A stretch of DNA of 64,000 nucleotides from Hyposmocoma kahamanoa. Taxonomy: Eukaryota > Arthropoda > Insecta > Lepidoptera > Cosmopterigidae. The stretch lies in assembly GCF_003589595.1 (NCBI RefSeq), contig NW_020653945.1:11011000-11074999 (forward strand), written 5' to 3'. Positions 1 through 12,100 of the stretch are shown in pieces. The position numbers and the translations under genes are program-made. Each line of letters opens with the position of its first letter. The stretch's first letter is position 1. Under the pieces are notes generated by a model. The model was not told the origin of the DNA, searched no databases, and saw only the letters and a list, made by a program, of their open reading frames with translations.

Positions 1-589
1 AATTTTCCATTTTATCGATTCATTCATGGGCAAATTGACTTCTGTCTTTGTATCTTCGTATATATTGATGGAAATTGGCTATTATTATCCAATATTCGGG
101 ATCCAATTGATAGCTTCTTACGTAAGTCATAATTAGCTCTGAGAGAGCTTTGGGAATTCCTCCGCGATCTTGTCGGATACAATTAGTAAATAGTATGATA
201 CATTTTTTTGTTGTTTATTAATGGATCTATATATAACTGTACCGAAACAATTTATATTAAAAAATGGGGGCAAAAATGTACAAAGTTTAAAAATATATTT
301 TTACCGCAAAAACACTTTGAATGCCGTTAAACGAGTGTGGTGGACCATTAATAATGTACCCTCTTCAGAGAGATTCGTACTGAGCATGAGTATTTAATAT
401 ATTGATACAGTAGTAGATACCGTCACGGCATTGACAATAATAAATTCAGACTGGGTACAGAAAGTATTTTGCTCGATTATCCCCACTGTTTACATTTTGG
501 ACATTTAATTTTTTTTACTATACTATTGTTTGAGTTCTTATTTTATATTTTACATTATGATAACATTAATGTTTAATCGGATTCACATT
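1..589. other. AT-rich non-coding sequence
   Basis: No exon, repeat match or element end recognised. Presumably part of the upstream GABA-B-R1 intron. Confidence 0.5.
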
Positions 590-727
590 TGTCACGACAC
601 GACACGTCAGAACAGTATCGGTTTCATACACACAATACAAGCCGCCACGTCAGATAGCGACACATTATTATAAATCCAACCATATTAAATGTATGAAACC
701 AATACCGTTCTGACGAGTCACGACGCA
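590..727. repeat. Foldback (MITE-like) element, about 138 bp
   Basis: The left arm (591-630, core CGTCAGAACAGTATCGGTTT) and the right arm (690-724, reading back as CGTCAGAACGGTATTGGTTT) are inverted copies about 35-40 bases long with a few mismatches, around a spacer of about 60 bases. The outer ends carry GTCGTGAC-like sequence. No coding capacity. Typical of short non-autonomous DNA elements. Confidence 0.75.
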
Positions 728-879
728 ACACCAGAGTTCATGAAGGAATTAATTTTATTCTGAAAAAAAAAATAGGTACCTATACAATATTGTACATTCG
801 ACATTCACGCCATAAAATGTTCGTCCCTTTCAGAGGCGCTAGACTCGAATTAGCAGCGGTTGAATTATAATCTCAGTAC

Positions 880-1325
880 AGAGTACTAAAGAAACCGACC
901 TCAAAAGTACGTGGAATTACGTCTATTTGCTAAGTTTTATTGAAATATCCCCTAGTTCGCCATTATACAGGACTTGACACTGGAGATAACAAAAATAGGT
1001 TCTCACTACAACACTACTCAAAGTATATTGAGAGAAAACGCCTTGAATTGGAGAAATAGCAAAATCAACCATTAGAGTAATTGCTCCTAAATTAAAGTTA
1101 GGCGCTATTTATAAAAATGAATCTTCATGCGTGAGCAGCCACCCTTCGAGGTGAATGATTTTCTTCAAAATGAAATGGGACCACTATGGAAGTACTCCTT
1201 TTCCAACAAAAAAAGAATCATGAAAATCGGTTGACAAATACTGGAGTTATCGCGTAACATACATACAAAAAAAAAGAACATACAGTCGAATTGAGAACCT
1301 CCTCCTTTTTTAAAGTCGGTTAAAA
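880..1325 (-). repeat. Dispersed repeat family B, minus copy
   Basis: Reverse complement of the repeat at 58120-58545 over nearly its full length. Shared landmarks are the end AGTCGGTTAAAAA, a block about ACTCCGGTATTTGTGAACCG and the block TGGTCCCATTT. It is a lepidopteran interspersed repeat with no visible ORF. I cannot assign a class. Confidence 0.75.
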
Positions 1326-2988
1326 ATACCCTGGACTGAACAAATATTTTTATTGAACGTTTTGCGTATAAAAGGGTAGTTTGGCAACGTTACTTTTGTT
1401 AAGTTTTTAATATAAACGTTAATCTACTTAATAGAATGAAAATTTTAAAGAAAATTAAAGGTTTGATAAAACCTTATTATGATGCTAAATCGACCAAAGG
1501 AGAGAAAAGCTTTTTCAAATAACATGTTAAAATAATAGACAGTACCTTTAATCGATGTGCGTAAGTAGAAATAAAACCACTAGTCTGCGTTTTAATGAAA
1601 ATTAATATCCAAATGCTTTACTTAGGTGGTAGATGAATAGTGACGCCATTGGTCCTCCCAAATCCTTACCCTTCTAGGACTCCCTGCCGAGGTGGATATT
1701 AAGCTTAAATTTGATGCTATTAAATATTACTCCCTGCAGAGAATTGACTACATTTAGGAATTGCTAAATTACACGAGACTGTAATTTCAACATTAACACA
1801 AATTGAGTACATTAAGTAAATTAAATACATTATAGTACTTATTTACACACCTACGATGCATGTGACTAACTCAATTAGATTTTGTATTCATATCAGCATG
1901 TGACGCTTGCTATGAGTTCCAAAAATGACGCCATGATATTATATGATTTTTTGCACATCAGCAAAAAGGTCTGTAACCAAAATAATTGTTTTTCATATAA
2001 AAACAGTCATTAGTCACATTGCTCGTACACATAAAGCCGCAGGCTAGTTGTCATGTTATATCCTTTTTGGTGTCCTTGTCATAAAATAAAACATGTAAAA
2101 AAAACACGTAACCGCATTCCCGGCTGAATTGAAATAAATTTAATATCAAAAATTGTTATTATTTTTTATTCAATGCTTACTTCCTCTTTTGATATTCCTA
2201 TGGAATTTAAAACTGACCACCAAAATATAACGATTTCCCGCGAAAAAATATCAGAAAATTAAACGATTGAAGAAAAATTACAATCTAATATTTTGCAGTA
2301 TGTCTATGCAGTATAACGGCCCTAGCCTGTCCTGAAAGATGAATTTATTTGCAGTGTTCTTTTTGTAACGAGACTTAAACTTATATTTTCGGAGATTTGT
2401 AAAATTAAGGCATATGAAATGCACAAAAATTCGAATTCGCGTAGATACATATAACATCTATTTATTTATTTAAGGACGCCCAAAAGAAGATACAATAAAT
2501 CCTAATAAAGAAAGCTTGAAAACACATTTAACTCTAAATTCAGCTACCTGTAGGTGCCACAACATGCAAAGAAAACACGATGACGAATAATATCGATAAG
2601 TTTTTAGAATAGCGGCTTATATAAAATAACCTAATCCACCAGGAAGATGATTTCAAAAAAAAAGCGTATCTATAATGGCACTCTAAGCCGACGAATTTTA
2701 AATCGGGTTAATGTGCCTCAATACATTCTGAAAATAACTGTGTAATAAAGCCAAAAAAATATTATTTTCGTTTGGGCCAATATTCTTACAAGCAGCTTAT
2801 ATTCTCTGGAATAAGAACATGATTTAAAGTATTTCATTAAAACCAACATGATCACGTAGCATCGGATAGCAAAATTTGTACGTGACGGAAGTCCATAATT
2901 AAATGAAACAGTGTCTGAGTTTATTCGAGATCATTCACAAAATTATATGTGTAAATTACGTAATAAATAACTTTTCTGAATTGAACAG
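1326..2988. other. AT-rich intron sequence, nothing recognised
   Basis: I looked for the preceding GABA-B-R1 exon (upstream flytrap lobe ending before CEPGLGAS) and for transposon ends and found neither. Presumed intron. Confidence 0.5.
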
Positions 2989-3123
2989 TGTGAACCCGGA
3001 TTGGGCGCGAGCGTGATGTACAATCTGCTGTACAACCCACCACAAAAGTTATTACTGCTTGCCGGTTGCTCAACTGTGTGTACGACTGTAGCCGAAGCCG
3101 CCAAGATGTGGAACCTTATGGTG
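2989..3123 (+). CDS. GABA-B-R1: GABA-B-R1 exon a: ligand domain (CSTVCTT segment)
   Basis: 45 codons, phase 0 at both ends, between acceptor ttgaacag and donor GTATGT. It begins [15 protein letters not shown] and contains [17 protein letters not shown], the most recognisable stretch of the first lobe of the GABA-B-R1 Venus-flytrap domain. The preceding exon is not found in 1-2988 and is presumed upstream of the window. Confidence 0.93.
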
Positions 3124-6100
3124 GTATGTAAATCTTTTATAATTTAATGTTAAGATTTGAGATTTATTTTCATTTTACACGTTAAGTAAAACTGTAAACA
3201 GCAAAAAGCCATTTGTTCAGGGAGCTACGCTGACTATCGACAATATATTGGAAACCGATATTGGCACGCTTCTAAACTTCTCTCTCAATTCTGATTAACC
3301 TCAACCAACGTTCATCCCTCTAAGTAGAGAGAATTCAAGGAATCCGCCTTCCTCTGCAAATAGCTAAATAAATCAACTGTACAAAGTGTCAGAAAATAAA
3401 CAATAACGCCAATGAAAACTATATACAATTTACCTAAGAGTATTAAACGAACTACGCTTTTTGATACAAAGATTAATTTGATTCAACACCTAAGCCACTG
3501 CCAGTTGAGGTTGAGACAGTGTGGTTTGAAAAACTTTAAATTAATTGCACCGTCCTTATCATGAACAAATAATCGACATTTTTAGCGAAATTTAGTTATT
3601 ACGGCCATTCTCATTATATGAGATGTTTTATTGTAGTAATCAGCAAAGTTAGCGTAATTGGTATTTTTGAAAGAAAAAATAACATTAGGTACCAATATCT
3701 CGAACCTTACCAAAATGCAAATAAGTACGCTATTTGTGACAAGAAGGGCAGTATAAGTGTAAACAGAGTTCTACATTACTTCTAAAGGTTACAATAGTAT
3801 ACGATTGCTTGAAGACATTTCTCTAAACAAATCTAAACAATAGGAAATGAAACTATTTTTCCGGATTTAAATCGCGTATATTTGTTTTTTCAAACAAACC
3901 GACGTTTCGGGCCCTTTACAGGTCCCATGGTCATACTGTATTTCGAAAGAAAACCCATACAGATAGGTACCTCAATGGTAATTCCCATCACCATCCTAGC
4001 CAGTTAGCTACCGTGGGCAAATCTTTGTTGCAGAGAGCATATGGTGTCTGCGACAGTAATCATCTGGCGGGGGAACTTCAGCATATAAAGCAAGTCCTAC
4101 ATGCGAATAAGTTGAGGATTCCACGCCAACGCCGCAGACCCCGTGTGAAACCACCNNNNNNNNNNNNNNNNNNNNNNNNNNNNNNNNNNNNNNNNNNNNN
4201 NNNNNNNNNNNNNNNNNNNNNNNNNNNNNNNNNNNNNNNNNNNNNNNNNNNNNNNNNNNNNNNNNNNNNNNNNNNNNNNNNNNNNNNNNNNNNNNNNNNN
4301 NNNNNNNNNNNNNNNNNNNNNNNNNNNNNNNNNNNNNNNNNNNNNNNNNNNNNNNNNNNNNNNNNNNNNNNNNNNNNNNNNNNNNNNNNNNNNNNNNNNN
4401 NNNNNNNNNNNNNNNNNNNNNNNNNNNNNNNNNNNNNNNNNNNNNNNNNNNNNNNNNNNNNNNNNNNNNNNNNNNNNNNNNNNNNNNNNNNNNNNNNNNN
4501 NNNNNNNNNNNNNNNNNNNNNNNNNNNNNNNNNNNNNNNNNNNNNNNNNNNNNNNTACAAGTATTGGTTTAAAGTGTACTTAAATTAAGTGCAAGTGGAC
4601 ATATATCATTCAATATTAACAAATTGTATCCACTTAATTAAATTTAAGAATTTACACACGCAGACAAATAAATTTTTAATTTCATATATGAAATTAAAAT
4701 TTTAATAAAAATTATATCATTATAATCATTGACTTACAATTATATGGACGTCGGGTCCGCGCTAAAAAGTGTCCGCACTTATAAGGCGCTAAAATCGTAT
4801 ACAGAGCGCGACACTCCGCTTTAGTCTTCATTTGTTCTACTGACAGCGCGATACTGCGATGACATTACAATTTAAATTTCGAATAGGTTGACTTGGGACA
4901 TTATTTTCGTGGTTTTTGTATTAGACCCGTCGTCCATTTATTTGTAAGTCAATGATTATAATAATAAAATTTTTCATGGAATAAATTGAATAATAAATGT
5001 ATTAATTGATTAATTAAATGTCATAAAACAATGAGTATTTTTAAGAACGCTTAATGTGTAATTATGTGTTCTATCATATTCAATGTATAAAGACTGGATT
5101 TTCTATTATAAAGGTCTATTTTTAATTCTAAGTTGGGCAATTCGGATACAGGCAGTGGCATTTCATTGTATAATTTTACCTTTAGAAGTTTTTTCGCAAA
5201 TCTCGTTTACTTGGAAGAGTACTTTGTTCCTACTTTTGCTTCCATTTATTTACATAGCTACATTATGTATATATTCCTCAAATTGGATTATACACTCTTC
5301 GTATATAAAATCAGGAAAATATCTTCATATTTTATCCAGCAAACGTTTCACATCAAAGCAACATCTGACTATGTGATATCGTATCGCATCGCCCCTTGTA
5401 GGTAGATAAGTGTAGCGTATATAAGTAAAGTCGCGTGCTTCAAGTCGTTCGATCGGCAGTTAGATGCTTGTCCATATCGAGTGCAGTATGACACGCTAGT
5501 ACCGTTTGTCGATTGACAAACGATATTCGTGATAGGCCGTCAAATATTCTACGATTACGTTTCGCTGAAATGTATCATACATTACGTCTGTGTATCAGTA
5601 AAGTTTCACGTGAAAAACTTTTGTTTGTGTGTCTGTGTTCCGATTTTGAAGGGTAAGGGTGCTGGTGAAATTACAGGCACATGGGAGGTGTCAACTTATG
5701 TCTCAAGGTGACGGGCGCAGTGACAGTATCCCTCAGATCTTTGCGATTTAAAGCTCTGAGTGGTATTGCAACTGTTATGGAATGACGTGTAGTTTATCAT
5801 CAGGCGCACGACTTGTTCGTCCCGTCCCTTAATATTATTTAAAAAAAGGATTGAGGCTACTTGTCTCACTTATCAAAGAACTCACTCAATATCTATAAAG
5901 TGAAATGCAACATGTACTTCAATGGAATGGACATTAATTAACATAAAAGAATAGAAAATTTGTTTCAGTAATACAAATATCTTATGAAGCAACCAGTTTT
6001 TCCAGGAGTAAAAGAGTTATTTTAAATTATCTTTTCAAGCTGAAATATGTATGTACAAGAACTAGAATTCTAAAAGACATATTATACCATTATATCCATG

Positions 6101-9100
6101 TATCTCTATAATGTGATTCAAAAATCAGTTTAAATTTTAAGTAAACTGTATATGTTGAATGTGAAAATTATTTTACTGTTACAGTCTCAATAAAGCTAGT
6201 CATTAATTACCTTTAGGTACTTATACTCGTCGTTTCATCAAGTACCTTTTAAAGAGTTAAATAAAATTAGTCTGTTAATTATACCAAATTACCAAAATAC
6301 TCTCTCTCTCTCGCCATATAATTCGGATAAAAAGCAAATTTTTCACATTTGAATAAATACAGGTTTTAAAAGGTAGAAAAGAAAGCAGTAGGTCGGATAA
6401 GGATTCATAACAAGCTTATGTTACTAATTATTAAACCTGATTTCCAATAATGTTATTTGGTTAATCTTTTAGCGTCTCCTTACCAGCCTGGAAGTGAGGC
6501 GCCTTACACATCTCGAGGATTACCCTTTACCATACTCACTAATCCTCTTCATCCTCGAATTTAAAGGGAATTTATTTTATACCATTTTTTTGGTCCATAT
6601 TCTGTAGCCCTCAACAAACCCCATATGTCTGACCGCGTAAATGTCCAACCTATTGTATTAAACAGGCGTAAAGGATTATTCAACCCCTTTCGGATGGCAC
6701 AATGTTACAATGGCGACGAAGACAAAATAATCATATCTGTAGGACGGCTGACATTCATACAGAAGCTGTACATTTATAACAAAACTAATTTGTATACGCA
6801 AAAATATGCATATTATTTATTATTTTATATTATATAATTACACAGCATCACATACATTGCTCTGATCCCAAAGTAACTAACCAAATAAATGAAATGAATT
6901 GAATTGAATAAAGCATTAGTGTTATGGAAATTAGAAACAAAGACAGTACAATAAACACTCAGACCCGAGACATTGTAAAAAAGTTAGTTTTTCTACGTTG
7001 ATCCGGTCGGAGATCGAACCCAGGACCTCGGAGATGGCAACACCATGAATACTGGTGTGTCGACCACTGAGGTCGTCAAATATCAATCGTTATACGTCTC
7101 ACTACTGTGCGCGGGTCTACTTTAAGGAAAAGGTTACGGCCAAAGTCAGTCAAGTCGACAGGTACAATATTAGTACTTCACATGTCTCTGCAGACTTTAG
7201 TGATTCTTATCCAACTTTATTCATGTTTCATCACAATGGTTTCCTTTACCGTAAAATTAAGTGAAAAATTATAATAAACTGTGCGCTCTAAAAATATAAA
7301 AGCGAACCGACCGCTCGTTAAAAATCAAATGCGATCCTCCTGAAAATGTTATCTCGTTTATTAATTATGTATTCTCCAAAATATATTAGCCATAATAAAA
7401 CTGAAAACAAACTGCAATGTTAGATATAATATCGTAGTATTTAAAAAAATATATAAATAGTCAATAGAAAAATATTTTGTTTTATTTCTACGATAATAGG
7501 TACGTTATCCGAGTTAGGCGTATCCCTGTCTATGAAATCAACAAAAAGTTTTAGTTGGTAAAATGCGATTGTGGTTCGATTGCAGCTGACGGCGCTTACC
7601 CTAAGGCACGTTAGGTTACACAATGTTTCAATGGCATTTTTGTCTGTTTCAATTGGTTATTATGTTGAAAAGTGAACAAGAATAAATAGAAAAATAATGA
7701 TTTGATGGGTGCAATTGTTTCATAAGCGCCGCTGAAAACTTTATGAACAGTGAGTGTGAGTTTTAATGACTAGCTTTGTAACGGAAAGCATTTTGAAGTG
7801 CGCACTCTGCATTAAACGATTGATATAATAAAGTCTTTTAGTTTGTAGTTCTTGTACGTTTTAACATAAAACGAATCAGGTTTATAAGTACGCTTCCGTA
7901 CCGTTAAGCCTTTTTCAAATATCTTTTGTGCGTCGCCCGATGTAATTGGATAGATTGAAAGGTCGGAAATTTAAGAGCCTACTGCCTACTCACCCTACTT
8001 ACGAGATCCGATTGCCTCACGTTGCCTAATACGCAGAGCAACCAGTGCTGCCATGGTGGCCATTGTGATGTTCTTTTATTCGCAATGGATCGTTGAGCAC
8101 TACAAACTGAATCGCTTATAGCGAAATTAGTGCTAATAACTAGATTTATATATTGGCAATATTCAAGGAATACAATAGAAAAGGAAGTTTTTTTTTTTGA
8201 GAATAATGTATAAGCACTAAACGATAAAATTTAAAGCAAAACAAATGCGTTACATCTGCTGTTGTGGCGTTACGTAGGCTGTATAGTAGCAATAGAATGG
8301 AGAAATTGCAGATACATGGGACTTATCAACTTATGTCTCAAGGTGACAGAGTGTGTTAGGGTGTTCTTCTTAGCGTGTCGACTCTGACGTTGAAATGTTT
8401 CAGGATCAGTACTTAGCAACTGACACGGCATTATCAGTGGCGTTGTACAGGTCCTCGCATGTGCAGGTGTAGGGACACAGAGGACACGACAAAAGATGTG
8501 CTCCCATTACTGCGTTACGGTTTTGACGGGTAAAGGTACTGGTGAAATTACAGGTACATGGGACTTGTCAACTTACGTCTTAGCGTGACGGGCGCAATGG
8601 CAGCTCCCCTCAGATGTTTGACATTTAAAGCTCTGAGTGATACTGCAACTTTAATAATAATAATAATAAAGCACACACTCAACATAGCCCTGCACTAGGG
8701 AAACCCTGTGTCGAGGGTGCCATGGACACACACGTAGACAACCACAAATTACATCCAAACTCACGAGAGAAATAAATGTAGGCCATACAAAAATTTCGCC
8801 CGGCCCGGGAATCAAACCTGTTACCTCTGCATGGCAGTCCGGCGTGGTAACCTTTCGGCCACGGAGGCAGTTGATGGATAGGCGTGGCTGGTGGTGAGAC
8901 GCACGACTTGTTCGGTACGTCACTTGATATCATAAATTAGAAAGACTTGTTTAATGAGTAAAACATTCATCTGTGAATCTTTATGCATATATATGCATGT
9001 AATATGTACACACTAGATGTAATTTCATTTCCTGCTTTATGGGCCCAAAAAGAAAAGAACTTTGAAAATTTTGCAAACACGTACATATAATCTACATTAG

Positions 9101-12100
9101 GAAGCAACAAAACATCCAAGCGACGTTAAATATAAATGAAGATATTAAATTTTTATTGTAAAAGTATACACCCCAAAACACACACATAAAAACGGTAGGC
9201 GTAAATTGCACGTATTCAAATCTCCGCAAGATATAAATGTGTGGGTGACTGCAAAGCGTCTAAAAAAATAAACTCAAACTTTTTCGCGCGCCCGTTTCTT
9301 TTCCTTTAAGTTTACGACTACGATGTAATTTTCGCGGAAAAGTAGATACGGACTACGCTGTGAATATACGTAATATTTCACAATATAATAAATCTTAAAA
9401 TTCAGGGCTTTTGTATTGACTTTTTTAAGTCAAATAAATGAAAGCTTGGTCACTATCTTACCTAATGTTTAGCGATTATGTGACCAACGATATTTCTGGT
9501 TTGTCTAGTACCTAATTCAATATATACTCGGAATCAGAATACCTATTCACGCTAGCCTTGAATAGCTCCAAATTGTAGCTTATAGGAAATGCAGTTTCAT
9601 CAGGAAAGAAAAAGCAAAAGTCAATGTCATAAGGATGGAGTGTTCCGAACTTTCCAGTAGTCCGAGAGAGGTACGAGGGTGAAACTAAATTGTAAAGTTT
9701 CTGCACATACCGTCTGAAGTGTATTTGATCGAAATCCGGCAAGCAGCCACATAAAGTTTTAATAATAATTATTATCAAAGCAAACATTTCTTTTGATATC
9801 AAACGATGGGACGAACAAGTCGTGCGCCTGGTAAGAAACTACACTATAATAGTTGCAGTACTACTCAAAGCTTTAAATCGCTAAGATCTGAGGGGCATTA
9901 CCACTGCACCGTCACCCTAACACAAGGAAAGCATGCACATGAGTTATGGCTCGGAGAGCGCATGCACGTGTGGTGTCTCTCCTCAGACAATGGCCCATTT
10001 TTTGTCGTGTCCTGCGTGTCTCTACACCTGCACACGCGAGGCCACGTACTACACTACTGATAATGCCGTGTCAGTCGCCAAGTACTGGTCCTGAAACAAT
10101 TTTAACGTCAGAGTCGACACGCTAAGAAGAAGACCCTAACACATAAGTTGACAAGTCCTATGTGCCTGTAATTTCACCAGCACCCATACCCTTCAAATCC
10201 GAAACGCATTAATTCTCACATTACTGTTTGGCGGTAGAAATGGGTAAGGTGGCGGTACTTCACTGGGCGTACTCATTCACAAAGACCTCTACTACCACTA
10301 TTTAAACACATTAAATTAATTTCTGTAGAAGGCCTTTCACTTGGGTATTCACGGGAATCTTTACCGGTGGTTAACTTCGTATCTAGAAAGCCGAACATAG
10401 CTAGTTTCATTGTATGTATGGCTTTGATTCTGCACCTTTCTTGGCGGCAACTGGTGTTCCTCAGGGCTCAAACTTGGGTCCACTATTGTTCCTTATATTT
10501 GTAAACGATTTATTGGAAAATATAACAAGTAAATGCCTATGCTGACGATATCAAATATATTGCAAGATTGAGAGTCAGGCAGATTGACAACTTCTCTAAG
10601 ACGACCTTAATTTGATCGACTCGTGGAGTTGTGAAAATCACTTGTCGTTAAATGTAAGGAAGTGTCAGATTGTAACTTTTTCAAAAAACAGGAATAATTG
10701 ACTACTCCTACAATTTAAGTGGAACGTCGCTTGACCGTGTGTGTTGTGTCAGGGATTTGGGCGTTTATTTTGACTCGTCCTTGTCATTTAGGCAGCATTA
10801 TGAATATATCGTAAACAAATCTTATAAGACATCTTATGCCGCACCACGAAGCCGTTTAAGCATGAGCAATAGTGGTTCATATTATATAACGCACTGGTTC
10901 GAAGCACCGCTGAATACTGTTCATCGGCCTGGTTTCCGATATACAAAACACAGATCGATCAGATAAAATCTGTTCAACGTCGATTTCTAAGAATGCTTTA
11001 CAGTAGACTTGGGTTGAGATGTAAATTGTTGGTTTATGAAAGCAAACTCAATAAGTTTAAGGTAGAAACCCTTGCTCACCGTCGAGTTACCAGTGACTTA
11101 TGTACATTGTACAAAATAGTTAATGGTGGATTTGGTGACATATTGCTGGATAAGATCTGCATAAGGGTGCCAACTCGTTCATTCGCCGACCTCAATTGTT
11201 TGCTAATCAAGCTTTCGTAAGTAATAATGTTTCTGCAAATAGTCCAATTTACCGAATTTGTAGAACATATAATGATACTTGTTGTAACCATAATAATAAT
11301 ATATTCCGTGATAGCCTTCCCGCATTCAAAAAGTCCTTCATTAAACGACTCATTTAACCTATTTTAAGAATTTTCCGTATTGTTGTTATTGTGTCCTTTT
11401 TTATTTTTTTGTTCATAAGATCGTATAATCTATAGTTTTTTGAATGCTGTGTACAGTTATAATTGGAATGCAGATTTACTGATGTTTCTTTTTAAAATAA
11501 TTTTGTTTGAAAACAATGCTGTAATCTGTTTTCTGTAATTTGTACAATTACAATTTAAAAAAAATCATCAATCAATCATTCATAACACAAGGACCATCAT
11601 AGTCACCCCATTGTTATGCGGTTCCTTCTATATGTAAATGCACGTGTTTATTCGATGTGTGCATGTGTGAATGGCGGTAAACGGAGCTGTAAACAAATCC
11701 CAGTAAGGACGCTTTCTTTTTTAACAGACATGTTTATACTTGCCATTACGAGAGCGCGAATATCTTATGAAACTTACTCACACTGCTATGATAAAATGTA
11801 TGGGTTGCGGAGAAATAAACGTTGTGGCTGAAAGTATACACAGAGTTATCTACGCTTTTATTAAATTGTACAAGATTATATCGAACCAAATATCATCCAA
11901 GAATCCCGTATTTTAAAATTAAATAATTCACTGACTTGATGAATTTCCAAAACAAGTATGAACTTCATTGTGCATATATTAGCATAGTGCACAAATATAT
12001 TTACATTTTATTAATAAAATTTCTGCCTCTCAGTGCAGCTACAGGAGAGATATTTTGCGCCGGTTGGTACAAAATTACCATTTTCAATTTAACTTTTTAT

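Noticed and set aside
4013..4588. 191-residue + frame and its minus-strand counterpart crossing the N gap
   Set aside because: Only the part before 4156 is real (Penelope element); the rest is N and flanking sequence.
6685..6705. TTCGGATGG, resembling the FGW of the missing receptor exon
   Set aside because: The surrounding codons do not match the expected residues and there are no flanking splice sites.
9806..10060. 84-residue + frame inside a family A repeat
   Set aside because: The LINE-like coding tail is in a different frame (9948-10086); this one is chance.
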